64,000 nt of DNA from Apostichopus japonicus (GCF_037975245.1 NC_092580.1:14423001-14487000); one strand, 5' to 3'; counted from the stretch's first letter, positions 35,401 through 46,368 are shown. Notes: generated from the sequence alone by a model not told the origin. Numbers and translations are program-made.

Positions 35401-38400
35401 TAAGCACCCTTAGTTGTACCAAAATTGCTCTGCTCTCCAAGGACACAGATGAGTAATGGATTGTTTGGCCCCTCCCAAATGATCACCCTGGGTCTGCTAG
35501 TGTACTGATACACAATGATTACCCTGGATCTATTAGTATAGTGCTACACAATGATCACCCAGGATCTGCTAGTGTACTGCTGCACTATAATCACACAGGA
35601 TCTGTTAGTGTACTGCTGAACTATGATCACACAGGGTCTGCTAGTGTACTACTACACTATGATCACCCAGGATCTGCTAGTGTACTGATACACAATGATT
35701 ACCCTGGATCTATTAGTATAGTGCTACACAATGATCACCCAGGATCTGCTAGTGTACTGCTGCACTATAATCACACAGGATCTGTTAGTGTACTGCTGCA
35801 CTATGATCACACAGGATCTGTTAGTGTACTGCTGCACTATGATCACACAGGATCTGCTCGTGTACTGCTGCACTATGATCACACAGGATCTGTTAGTGTA
35901 CTGCTGCACTATGATTACCCTGGATCTGCTAGTGTACTGATACAATGATTACCCTGGATCTACTAGTATAGTGCTAAACAATGATCACCCAGGATCTGCT
36001 AGTGTACTGCTGCACTATAATCACACAGGATCTGTTAGTGTACTGCTGCACTATGATCACACAGGATCTGCTCGTGTACTGCTGCACTATGATCACACAG
36101 GATCTGTTAGTGTACTGCTGCACTATGATTACCCTGGATCTGCTAGTGTACTGATACAATGATTACCCTGGATCTACTAGTATAGTGCTAAACAATGATC
36201 ACCCAGGATCTGCTAGTGTACTGCTGCACTATAATCACACAGGATCTGTTAGTGTACTGCTGCACTATGATCACACAGGACCTGCTAGTGTACTGCTGCA
36301 CTATGATTACCCTGGACCTGTTAGTGTACTGCTGCACTATGATTACCCTGGATCTGCTAGTGTACTGATACAATGATTACCCTGGATCTATTAGTATAGT
36401 GCTACACAATGATCACCCAGGATCTGCTAGTGTACTGCTGCACTATAATCAGACAGGTTCTGTTAGTGTACTGCTGCACTATGATTACCCTGGATCTGCT
36501 AGTGTACTGATACAATGATTACCCTGGATCTATTAGTATAGTGCTACACTATGATTACCCAGGATCTGCTAGTCTACTGCTACACTATAATCACGCAGGA
36601 TCTGCTAGTGTACTGCTGCACTATGATCACACAGGATCTGCTAGTGTACTGCTACACTATGATTACCCTGGATCTGCTAGTGTACTGCTGCACTATGATC
36701 ACCCAGGACAACCGAAATAGTTATTACAGACTTTGCGATCCACAATATAGTCATTGGGGACTTTGCAATCGGCAATCCCCTTCACAGATTTGCATGGTCG
36801 GTAAGAGTGACTCCATAGTTTTCCCTTTCGAGAAAACAAAATACTGTCTGAACGGTACAGCAGGGAACCATCTTAGGATCGAGTGCCAACAAATTCCTTT
36901 CTCTTTTCTTCTTGCAGTTTCACATGTTTCTGATGTTATGTAGAATTATGTTTATGTCATCAGGTATCATATTTTGTGCTCGGTTTGATTTATTCTCATT
37001 AATTTTCTTATCATTTTCCGGTTATTTTTCACAGCATTTACTACAGATGTCTGCTTCCACTGTTAAGAAAGCCTCCATGGAGCTAGGAGGGAATGCCCCA
37101 TTTATAGTGTTTGACTCTGCTGATGTGGATGCAGCAGTGGCTGGTGCCATCGGAAGTAAATTCAGAGGCACAGGACAGGTAAGACAAAATGTCAGATTTA
37201 AAATATGTAACTTTAGAGAAACAGGACAGGTGAGACAAAATGTAACATCAGAGGCACAGGACAGGTGAGACAAAATGTCAGTTTCAAAATAAGTAACTTC
37301 ATTGACACAGGACAGGTGGGACAAAATGTCAGATTCAAAATAAGTAACTTCATAGGTACAGGACAGGTGAGACAAAATGTAACTACAGAGACACAGGACA
37401 GATGAGACAAAATGTCAGATTCAAAATAAGTAAACCCAGAGCCACAGGACAGGTGAGACAAATTGTCAGATTCAAAATAAGTAAATTCAGAGACACAGGA
37501 CGGGTGAGACAAATTGTCAGATTCAAAATAGGTAAATTTAGAGACACAGGACAGGTGAGACAAAATGTCAGATTCAAAATAGGTAAATTCAGAGACACAG
37601 GACAGGTGAGACAAAATGTAACTTTAGAGACACAGGACATGTGAGACTAAATGTCAGATTCAAAATAGGTAAATTCAGAGGCACAGGACAGGTGAGACAA
37701 AATGTCAGATTCAAAATAAGTAAATTCAGAGACACAGGACATGTGAGACTAAATGTCAGATTCAAAACAGGTAAATTCAGAGGCACAGGACAGGTGAGAC
37801 TAAATGTCAGATTCAAAATAGGTAAATTCAGAGGCACAGGACAGGTGAGACAAAATGTAACTTTAGAGACACAGGACATGTGAGACTAAATGTCAGATTC
37901 AAAATAGGTAAATTCAGAGGCACAGGACAGGTGAGACAAAATGTCAGATTCATCATTAATTTCAAGGTGTAAATAGTGTACTTCAAGAATAAAATGTAAA
38001 TGGAATTAAAATGTGAGCAAAGACAGATCTGACCAGAATGTCAAGGACCAGACCAGCTGAGCAATTCTGCCATAATCCATCATGGGTGTTAGTGATGTTT
38101 CTTTAAACAAGTACATATGGATCATGGGTAGACTGCAGGGGCAAACCTACCCCCTCCTCCATATATGGCCTTCCATCGTAACATATATTAACCACGATCT
38201 TATGGTGTCATGAAATTTCGTTCATACCTACTCTCAGCTATAAAAATTGACCCCTTCTCTCTGGAAAATTTCAGACAGCAGTGAAGACATCGGTAAAATC
38301 AACCTACTGTGAGCCTGCAGCTATACTGTTAGCCAGGTTTGTTATGCAACAGAGAATGTAGCATGGAGGGATTTCCTTTTGTAACAGCATAGAGAAATTG

Positions 38401-41400
38401 TCCTTGGTAATGGTTTTCATCATTTCATCTTACAGACGTGCATCTGTCCAAATCGAATCTTTGCTCAGTCCGGCATCTACGAAGAGTTCTGTGCAAAGTT
38501 ATCGACAGCAGTTTCCAAGCTTGTTACAGGTGATGGCATGAGTCCAGGAACCTCCGTAGGACCAATGATCAATGAAAGAGCAGTGGAAAAGGTAGGTAAA
38601 TAAAAACATCAAAGGGAAGTAAATTTACATCAAATTACGTGCAGGCTTTAGAATAAATATTTGCAGCATGCAATCGCACAGATTTATGACATTCTTGTGT
38701 GACGTTCTCCTCAATCAATGTTAGCAGTACGTTTATAAAACAGTTTTCAACAATGGATAACATAATGATTAACCAATAACCTCTGCTCCAGTCAACCACT
38801 CATGTCATTTCTTTGCCAAACCTTTTGCACCAAAATTCTGTGGAAATAAATTTTGCTGAAGTTGTAATTGTGATCTTTTGCTTTTTTCAGCTAAGATTGA
38901 ATATTTCTGTATCCCACTTCAAACCATGGTTGGTACTTAATACCTGTCTCTCTGTAACCAGTGGTAGATTTATATGCTAAAAGTTTAACCAGTTTTAGTA
39001 TAGACAAAAGTACCAAATATTTTCATGCAGCTACAGTTAAGCAGGAATGTGTTTCATAGTGAGATGGAGAGACAATGAGTTTACTAAGACTTTAAGCTTA
39101 ACAAAAGTTTTCTTAATGACCAGCTAATCCATGTGACTTCAAATGTTTGATTGATAGGGTTTTAATGTTCATTTGTTAATGTTGTTTGTTTTCCCTCCTA
39201 ATCAGGATTGTTTCCTTTTGTACTACTTTGAACAATAGCTGGCATGAGACAATGCCCTGATCATAAGGTTTGCACTGCCAAGGTCATAGAACCTGTGGCT
39301 ATGAGGCCCTTATTGGGAGGAGGATGGTGTTACCAGTTGATTAGTTGACATGTTTACAAGCCTATTCATGTAATATATATGCATATTTTCATCAGCTAGA
39401 CCATGATTTGTTGGCATGCTAACAAGCCTATTCATGTAATAAATATGCATAGTTTCAGCGGCTAGACCATGATTAGTTGACATGCTAACAAGCCAATTCA
39501 TGTAATAAATATGCATAGTTTCAGCGGCTAGACCATGATTAGTTGACATGCTAACAAGCCAATTCATGTTATATATATGCATAGTTTCAGCGGCTAGACC
39601 ATGATTAGTTGACATGCTAACAAGCCAATTCATGTAATAAATATGCATAGTGTCAGCGGCTAGACCATGATTAGTTGACATGCTAACAAGCCAATTCATG
39701 TAATAAATATGCATAGTTTCAGCGGCTAGACCATGATTAGTTGACATGCTAGCAAGCATATTTATGTAATATATATGCATAGTTTCAGCGGCTAGACCAT
39801 GATTAGTTGACATGCTAACAAGCCAATTCATGTAATAAATATGCATAGTTTCAGCGGCTAGACCATGATTAGTTGACATGCTAACAAGCCTATACGTGTA
39901 GTATATATGCTTAGTTTCAGCGGGTAGACCATGATTAGTTGACATGCTAACAAGCATATTTATGTAATATATTTGCAAAGTTTCTGCGGCTAGACCATGA
40001 TTAGTTGACATGCTAACAAGCCTATTCATGTAATAAATATGCATAGTTTCAGCGGCTAGACAATGATAAGTTGACATGCTAACAAGCCTACTCATGTAAT
40101 AAATATGCAGTTTCAGCTGCTAGACCATGATTAGTTGACATGCTAAACAAGACTTCTCGTGATATACAGTTTTGGTGGCTAGACCATGATTAGTTGACAT
40201 GCTAGCAAGCATATTTATGTAATATATTTGCAAAGTTTCTGCGGCCAGACCATGATTAGTTGACATGCTAACAAGCCTATTCATGTTATATATATGCATA
40301 GTTTCAGCGGCTAGACCACGATTAGTTGACATGCTAAACAAGACTTCTCGTGATAAACAGTTTTGGTGGCTAGACCATGAGTAGTTGACATGCTAACAAC
40401 CCTATTCATGTAATATATATGCATAGTTTCTTCGGCCAGACCATGATTAGTTGACATGCTAGCAAGCATATTTATGTAATATATTTGCAAAGTTTCTGCG
40501 GCTAGACCATGATTAGTTGACATGCTAACAAGCCCATGTTATATATATGCATAGTTTCAGCGGCTAGACCATGATTAGTTGACATGCTAACAAGCCTATT
40601 CATGTAATAAATATGCATAGTGTCAGCGGCTAGACAATGATTAGTTGACATGCTAGCAAGCCTATTCATGTTATATATATGCAAAGTTTCTGCGGCTAGA
40701 CCATGATTAGTTGACATGCTAACAAGCCTACTCATGTAATAAATATGCAGTTTCAGCGGCTAGACCATGACTAGTTGACATGCTAAACAAGACTACTTGT
40801 GATATACAGTTTTGGTGGCTAGAACATGATTAGTTGACATGCTAGCAAGCCTATTCATGTAATAAATATGCATAGTTTCAGCGACTAGACCATGATTAGT
40901 TGACATGCTAACAAGCCAATTCATGTAATAAATATGCATAGTTTCAGCGGCTAGACCATGATTAGTTGACATGCTAACAAGCCAATTCATGTAATAAATA
41001 TGCATAGTTTCTGCGGCTAGACCATGATTAGTTGACATGCTAACAAGCCTATTCATGTAATATATATGCATAGTTTCAGCGGCTAGACCATGATTAGTTG
41101 ACATGCTAAACAAGACTACTTGTGATATACAGTTTTGGTGGCTAGAACATGATTAGTTGACATGCTAGCAAGCCTATTCATGTAATATGTATGCATAGTT
41201 TCTGCGGCTAGACCATGATTAGTTGACATGCTAACAAGCCTATTCATGTAATATATATGCATAGTTTCAGCGGCTAGACCATGACTAGTTGACATGCTAA
41301 ACAAGACTACTTGTGATATACAGTTTTGGTGGATAGAACATGATTAGTTGACATGCTAGCAAGCCTATTCATGTAATATATATGCATAGTTTCTGCGGCT

Positions 41401-44400
41401 AGACCATGATTAGTTGACATGCTAACAAGCCTATTCATGTAATATATATGCATAGTTTCAGCGACTAGACCATGATTAGTTGACATGCTAACAAGCCTAT
41501 TCATGTTATAAATATGCATAGTTGCTGCGGCTAATCCATGATTAGTTGACATGCTAAACAAGACTACTTGTGATATACAGTTTTGGTGGCTAGACCATGA
41601 TTAGTTGACATGCTAACAAGCCTATTCATGTTATATATATGCGTAGTTTCAGCGGCTAGACCATGATTAGTTGACATGCTAACAAGCCAATTCATGTAGT
41701 AAATATGCATAGTTTCAGCGGCTAGACCATGATTAGTTGACATGCTAACAAGCCAATTCATGTAATAAATATGCATAGTTTCAGCGGCTAGACCATGATT
41801 AGTTGACATGCTAACAAGCCAATTCATGTAATAAATATGCATAGTTTCAGCGGCTAGACCATGATTAGTTGACATGCTAACAAGCCAATTCATGTAATAA
41901 ATATGCATAGTTTCAGCGGCTAGACCATGATTAGTTGACATGCTAACAAGCCAATTCATGTAATAAATATGCATAGTTTCAGCGGCTAGACCATGATTAG
42001 TTGACATGCTAACAAGCCAATTCATGTAATAAATATGCATAGTTTCAGCGGCTAGACCATGATTAGTTGACATGCTAACAAGCCTATTCATGTTATATAT
42101 ATGCATAGTTTCAGCGGCTAGACCATGATTAGTTGACATGCTAACAAGCCAATTCATGTAATAAATATGCATAGTTTCAGCGGCTAGACCATGATTAGTT
42201 GACATGCTAACAAGCCAATTCATGTAATAAATATGCATAGTTTCAGCGGCTAGACCATGATTAGTTGACATGCTAACAAGCCAATTCATGTAATAAATAT
42301 GCATAGTTTCAGCGGCTAGACCATGATTAGTTGACATGCTAACAAGCCAATTCATGTAATAAATATGCATAGTTTCAGCGGCTAGACCATGATTAGTTGA
42401 CATGCTAACAAGCCAATTCATGTAATAAATATGCATAGTTTCAGCGACTAGACCATGATTAGTTGACATGCTAACAAGCCTATTCATGTTATAAATATGC
42501 ATAGTTTCTGCGGCTAGACCATGATTAGTTTACATGCTAACAAGCCTATTCTAGTAATATATATATGCATAGTTTTGGAAATTAGTGTTGACAACTTAAT
42601 GGAGAAAAGTTCAGAATCTTTTGGATTTTAACTTTTGGATATCTCAAAATGTACTTTTATGTCAAATTGTGCTTTATTTGGTTGTGTATTTTCTAAAAAT
42701 GTGTTTCTTTATGACATGTAACATGTCCTGATCATGTTTATTCTGTTTTTCTCTCATATCAGGTTGAAAGACACATTGAAGATGCCGTAGCACACGGAGC
42801 TAAAGTATTAACTGGAGGGAAGAGGCACAAGCTGGGCGGTTCCTTCTTTGAACCAACAGTTGTGAGAGATGTTCCCAGGGAGGCAGTTGTCTGCTCAGAG
42901 GAAACTTTTGGCCCTCTTGCTCCAGTTATAAAGTAAGGATAATCTCTATTATTCCTTTCAAGGATAAAAATATGAAAAGCATGATGATGTTGAACTAAAA
43001 AAAATTCAAAAAATTTAGGGCAAAGCTTGTAGGGTTATCGATTGCAACCTAATTTGTGTAATACTCCATAGATTAGTAAACAATCAATGAAATACAATGA
43101 GATGCTTTGAGCATATTACTTGTTATAAAACAGCTTTTAGAGTTGTTGATGTTGGTCAATTTTTGATGCTATTGTGATAGTAAAATACCTAAATAATGAA
43201 ATTCATGAAAACCTTTGTTTATCAAGTTTCAGATAAATAAAGAAATAGTAAATAATTTATTGTAAATCTCGAGTGAGGAAATTTTCAAAAATGAAATATG
43301 GCTTCAATGTGTTATCGTATTATTTAAAACTTAAAACCAGATATGGGAGTACCATGCTTGAACGATCGACTGCATTCTCATATGGAGTCGTATTATTCTG
43401 TAGGTTTGATGAAACTTAGCAGAAATCTGCTGCTTGAAATAATTTTATACCCCTCTTGACACCACAGACAATAAGTCTATAACCCTCTGTACAACTTTGC
43501 TGTCTAACCTCTTATTTATTTCCTTCTGGCTGATTAAATCGGACCAACAAGTTATGCCAGATTATCAAACACCGTCTGAGTAGTGCTACATAACAACGAC
43601 CTTTAACCCTGGCTTAAGTAAGGGAGAGAGTGATAAACTGAAAAATTGTTGGAACTGTGTGCAAGTTTATGAATTTATATATAAATATATATATATATAC
43701 TGTAGATCATTATTGAGTTTGAATATTTCTCCAGCCGCCTCTGAACCACAAGAGGTGTTTGGAATATGATTTGATATGAAATTAGCTAAAAAAAGTAACT
43801 GTGAAAACGAGTAAAATAGTAGAACTTAAAAAGGGCACAAGGTGTTTATAAGATGAGATAAACATAATGACCATGTTTAGCAGAGCTGCCAACTAGTATG
43901 GATTTACCAATTTTTCGGATGGAAAATCTTGATAAAAATACGGGTGTACAGCTTGTTCCTAAAGACTAAGAGTTTTCAAGAGAAAAGGCATAATAGAACA
44001 ATCATAAATCGACCTAATTTGACCCTCAGAATCACCCCAGTAACCATGCTAATGGTTTATCATAGATGTGTTACAAGGGTGAAGCAAGTTTAAATCGTAA
44101 GCTGACTTTTTTGAACAACCTCATAGGGAATTGACTGTTTGGAATGGTTGGCCCTTTGCATGTGTTATAGCATGCGATGGCAGTGGTGGGTCATTGCTAA
44201 CTGCATGAGCTTTTCGTTTAGTTTGAAAGAAAAAACATTTGGATCATATCCCATAATTCAGTTTCAGGTTTATTTTGGACTATACTGTTCGATAATAGGT
44301 TGGTGTCGAGTTTAACAATGGTAAAAGTTTGGCATAGGATAGGGATTAATAATAATATCAATAATATTAGTTCACTAGGTTAATATAGGCTAGGGATGTG

Positions 44401-46368
44401 AAGTGTCGACCAAAAAACAACTGGTTTAGATTGTACACAAATACAAAACACCCCTACTTAATAGTGGAATATTCCGATCAGCGACGACTGAGACATGATC
44501 CAAACATTAATACTGCAATTTGTAACTGAGAATGATGGTTTGAGCTGGAGGATTGTTTATTTTCCTTCTTTTCAATTTTTTTGTTGTTGTTCCTACTTTT
44601 CAAATTGAACATTGTCTGTAAATATTTCTGGTGGTGCCCATTGTGTAATATTTAATAGCCTAACACTTAGATCTTAGTTAGACATGGCGTACAAGTTAAC
44701 TTTAGAAAGGATTGTATTGCTTATGAACTTTCATTAGCATTGTAGGCCTACTAGGCATATTATTAATTCTCTCCGGAGACCACAACGAACCATTGTTAGG
44801 GGCAAGTTAATTTTTATTTTTTGGCGGTTAAATGCTTAGTCCAACCCACCAAAATGGTGAGTAATATCAAAGTACCAACTATCAGAATGTTTAACTTTTT
44901 GGTTGCCATAAACAATGTATTAACTAGTTCTATGTAGGTTATTGTTACCTTTTAATTTTGATTGATTGATTTACTTTTCTGTTGTTAAGAATATTGTTTG
45001 CAGGTTTGTACTTGTATCGTATATGTAGGTTTTGTAGGGAAAACACAGGTTTAAGGTTTGAAAATACTGGATAGCGTTTCCAAAGGTTGGCAGCTCTGGT
45101 TTGGTATCATTGCATGTAAATATGTATGCAGCTGTGGTTTAGTATCATTGCATGTAAATATGTATGCTGTTGCAGTGGTTTGTGTTTTTCTCCTGGCTAA
45201 ATACCCTGTCAGGGGCATATTCTGGACCTATGATTTTCAAATTTATAGAGGTGTACACCACATCAGCAACCCTTCAATGATACACCAATATCACAGCCAG
45301 TTGAGTTAAAAATATCAAGTCCTTTTTCCAATCCTCCAGTAATTACTGCTTCATCATAGTCATAGAGATCTTTAACTTGGCCATTACTACTAAGGCTTCC
45401 TTGGCTTGCTTAGCTTGAACAGAAAATGATTGTTTTCAAGACTTTCCATTTGATTTAACTCCACCCACATTCAAAGACTGATCACCAAACCAGACAAGAC
45501 ACTGGCAAACTTGAGAGTTCCTTAAGATTTTAGAGAAGTTAATTACTTCCTTTTTCCAATCCTCCAGTAATTACTGCTTCATCATAGTCATAGAGATCTT
45601 TAACTTGGCCATTACTACTAAGGCTTCCTTGGCTTGCTTAGCTTGAAACAGAAAATGATTGTTTTCAAGACTTTCCATTTGATTTAACTCCACCCACATT
45701 CAAAGACTGATCACCAAACCAGACAAGACACTGGCAAACTTGAGAGTTCCTTAAGATTTTAGAGAAGTTAATTACTGGGTAGTGTGTACTTGGACTCCTA
45801 AGGTTTTAGTTATAGCAGCCGAGAGGCATAGATAAAACTGATAACCCAAATATTTTGGCTCATTTGGGAAATAATTTATCCAGTATCGCATCACAATATG
45901 CCATGCAAAAAGTAGTCAGACTGCTATACTAGTGCACAGATATGTCGCAGTTTTTGTACACAGGAACCCATAGTATTTTACAATTGACAAGTTTCAAGTC
46001 TTCAAAACTGCTATGCCCCACAAAATTTGATCACCTAAATTTTCTCCCTGATTTAATTGTGGTCTATTTCTTTGTAATTTTCTTTGAACTTTTAATTTCC
46101 CTCCAGATTCAACTCAGAAGAAGAAGTGCTGAGTCTTGCCAACTTTACTCGAGTCGGGTTAGCCGGTTACTTCTATTCCCAGGACATGTCCCAGGTTTGG
46201 AGGGTAGCCGAGGGCCTGGAGGTGGGTATGGTCGGTATCAACGAAACAGCCATCTCGGCTGACTGCATCGCATTCGGCGGCGTAAAAGAGTCTGGGTTAG
46301 GTAGGGAAGGATCAAAGTACGGTTTAGAGGAATATTCAGAAATCAAATACCTCTGCTTTGGTGTTTAA
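26166..46368 (+). CDS. ALDH5A1: succinate-semialdehyde dehydrogenase, mitochondrial; nine exons, 503 aa
   Basis: Oxidises succinate semialdehyde to succinate with NAD+, the last step of GABA breakdown, in the mitochondrial matrix. Exons: 26166-26429, 28190-28273, 30223-30393, 31804-31920, 34374-34517, 37035-37178, 38436-38591, 42763-42932, 46107-46368. All junctions are GT-AG and all phases agree. Family motifs: PWNFP (173-177), FTGSTQTGK (252-260, NAD site), MELGG with general-base Glu276, catalytic Cys310 with Cys312 (the redox-switch pair of human SSADH), ETFGP (from 407) and [17 protein letters not shown] (473-489). Arg183, Arg304 and Ser467 align with the human substrate-carboxylate residues. 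The protein is slightly shorter than the 535-aa human enzyme, mainly in the leader. It appears intact. Only the gene's intron satellites are unusual. Confidence 0.97.
26430..28189 (+). other. SSADH intron 1
   Basis: 1,760 bp, GTAGGT to CACCATTTCAG. I see no transposon boundary or satellite in it. Confidence 0.7.
28190..28273 (+). CDS. ALDH5A1: SSADH exon 2
   Basis: 28 codons, residues 89-116, reading [20 protein letters not shown] and ARLLTAEN. Phase 0 at both ends; acceptor CACCATTTCAG, donor GTAAGT. Confidence 0.95.
29334..29788. mobile_element. 455-bp MITE-like element in SSADH intron 2
   Basis: Ends CAGGCATGAGACT and AGTCTCATCCCTG form imperfect terminal inverted repeats. TAACAT flanks both sides (29328-29333 and 29789-29794), a 6-bp target duplication. 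Inside are T-rich tracts and a G/C motif at 29693-29747 shared with the element at 61453-61816. hAT elements make 8-bp duplications, so the 6 bp seen here leaves the superfamily open. It encodes nothing. Confidence 0.75.
30223..30393 (+). CDS. ALDH5A1: SSADH exon 3
   Basis: 57 codons, residues 117-173, including [20 protein letters not shown] and [11 protein letters not shown]. Acceptor TTTTTGTCTTCCAG, donor CCT|GTAAGA, phase 0 at both ends. The exon ends on the proline of the conserved PWNFP motif, the rest of which is in exon 4. Confidence 0.95.
30394..31474 (+). other. SSADH intron 3, unique part
   Basis: No exon or transposon seen. A short run of CTAACTAAATAG-type repeats lies at about 30668-30730. 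The intron's last 330 bp are the 61-bp array. Confidence 0.6.
31475..31803 (+). repeat. 61-bp array of duplicated exon 4 acceptors
   Basis: Five decoy copies of the exon 4 3' splice site and first about 27 coding bases precede the true exon. Decoy exon starts are at 31501, 31560, 31621, 31682 and 31743; the real one is at 31804. Spacing is 59 then 61 bp throughout. Each keeps the pyrimidine tract and AG (TTTCATTTCAG|TGGAAC), and each has an in-frame TAG ten codons in (copy 1 also starts with TGA). The last decoys and the real site are almost identical. Confidence 0.95.
31804..31920 (+). CDS. ALDH5A1: SSADH exon 4
   Basis: 39 codons, residues 174-212, beginning [19 protein letters not shown] and ending ALALAE. 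It carries the rest of PWNFP and Arg183, the position that in human SSADH contacts the substrate carboxylate. Donor GAG|GTATAT is weaker than others in the gene. Its upstream edge is amplified into the array at 31475-31803. Confidence 0.95.
32257..33976 (+). repeat. 97-bp satellite in SSADH intron 4
   Basis: About 17-18 tandem copies with a 97-98 bp period, recognised by AAAACCAGTCAGTTTATA and AGCTATTTCCAATTGCATTG. Neighbouring copies share variants such as GATACCAAG versus GATCCAAAG and GGCATGCTCCC versus GGCATGCACCC, so units were copied in blocks. There is no coding capacity. Confidence 0.95.
34131..34373 (+). repeat. 90-bp array of duplicated exon 5 acceptors
   Basis: Three units. Two decoys of the exon 5 start (CTTGCAGAACAAGCAGGG at 34195 and 34285) precede the true start at 34374 (CTAGCAGAACAAGCAGGG), each behind a pyrimidine tract TTTTACCTTTAAG or close variant. 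Decoy frames match the real exon for about 7 codons (LAEQAGV) and then diverge, ending at a TGA near 34336. Confidence 0.93.
34374..34517 (+). CDS. ALDH5A1: SSADH exon 5
   Basis: 48 codons, residues 213-260, starting [18 protein letters not shown] and ending [11 protein letters not shown], the NAD-binding G-x4-G motif. Acceptor TTTTACCTTTAAG, donor AAG|GTAAGC, phase 0. I placed the start at 34374 because it keeps both frame and alignment to the family; the nearby AG at 34379-34380 would shift the frame. Confidence 0.95.
34518..35477 (+). other. SSADH intron 5, unique part
   Basis: AT-rich, nothing recognised. A GGGGCGTACGCCC palindrome-like word at about 35285 may mark a degraded MITE. Confidence 0.5.
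35478..36710 (+). repeat. 36-bp minisatellite in SSADH intron 5
   Basis: About 34 units of the type CTGCTGCACTATGATCACAC + AGGATCTGTTAGTGTA, arranged in a higher-order repeat of about 214 bp (compare 35938, 36152 and 36362). Because the unit is a multiple of three, several frames on both strands stay open. These ORFs are a by-product, not genes. Confidence 0.95.
37035..37178 (+). CDS. ALDH5A1: SSADH exon 6
   Basis: 48 codons, residues 261-308: [42 protein letters not shown]. It has the general-base Glu276 and Arg304 and stops two residues before the catalytic cysteine. Acceptor TTATTTTTCACAG, donor CAG|GTAAGA, phase 0. Its last about 20 bases and donor are the seed of the 51-bp array downstream. 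Confidence 0.96.
37160..37950 (+). repeat. 51-bp minisatellite carrying copies of the exon 6 end and its donor
   Basis: About 15 units of AAATTCAGAGGCACAGGACAG followed by GTGAGACAAAATGTCAGATT and CAAAATAGGT, some shortened to 35 bp. The first unit overlaps the true end of exon 6 (37178). Almost every unit holds a near-consensus 5' splice site CAG|GTGAGA, the first decoys being at 37230 and 37265. The 51-bp length keeps frame, so ORFs of up to 80 codons run through the array. Two close variants alternate (GAGACAC and GAGGCAC). Confidence 0.95.
38436..38591 (+). CDS. ALDH5A1: SSADH exon 7
   Basis: 52 codons, residues 309-360, beginning [18 protein letters not shown]: catalytic Cys310 and its partner Cys312. 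Also holds [12 protein letters not shown]. Acceptor TTTCATCTTACAG, donor AAG|GTAGGT, phase 0. Confidence 0.96.
39335..42575 (+). repeat. 66-bp minisatellite in SSADH intron 7
   Basis: Roughly 49 units of AGTTTCAGCGGCTAGACCAT + GATTAGTTGACATGCTAACA + AGCCAATTCATGTAATAAAT + ATGCAT. Units between about 41,650 and 42,480 are almost identical. In 40,140-41,560 a 59-bp variant (AAACAAGACTACTTGTGATA and on) recurs about every 191-322 bp, marking higher-order units. The minus strand is open for up to 312 codons because the unit is 22 codons long. This is not a gene. Confidence 0.96.
42763..42932 (+). CDS. ALDH5A1: SSADH exon 8
   Basis: 170 nt, residues 361-416 plus two bases of Lys417. It reads [27 protein letters not shown] and [11 protein letters not shown]; Glu407 of ETFGP helps hold the nicotinamide ribose in ALDHs. 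Acceptor CTCTCATATCAG, donor AA|GTAAGG, exit phase 2. Confidence 0.95.
42933..45320 (+). other. SSADH intron 8, unique part
   Basis: AT-rich, with a short (AT)n run at about 43676-43700. No exon or transposon boundary recognised. Confidence 0.5.
45321..45775 (+). repeat. 228-bp tandem duplication in SSADH intron 8
   Basis: Two nearly identical head-to-tail copies (45321-45548 and 45549-45775+), starting CCTTTTTCCAATCCTCCAG. The only difference I see is one extra A (TTGAAACAG versus TTGAACAG). Confidence 0.93.
46107..46368 (+). CDS. ALDH5A1: SSADH exon 9: C-terminus and stop
   Basis: Starts with the last base of Lys417, then [40 protein letters not shown] (Ser467) and [17 protein letters not shown], ending KYLCFGV and TAA. 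Acceptor TTTCCCTCCAG. Confidence 0.96.

Noticed and set aside
35541-36376. Repeat-protein-like ORFs ([12 protein letters not shown] units) on the plus strand and matching ORFs on the minus strand
   Set aside because: The 36-bp intronic minisatellite leaves several frames open at once, which a true gene would not.
37213-37883. Cys/Leu-rich minus-strand ORFs ([17 protein letters not shown])
   Set aside because: Antisense of the 51-bp donor array.
31475-37950. CRISPR-like array
   Set aside because: Regular repeats occur, but there are no unique spacers, and the setting is a eukaryotic gene.
39310-42502. Minus-strand ORFs of 261 and 312 codons repeating [20 protein letters not shown]
   Set aside because: They are produced by the 66-bp satellite, whose length is a multiple of three, inside an SSADH intron. 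There is no independent coding sign, and variant units break the frame.
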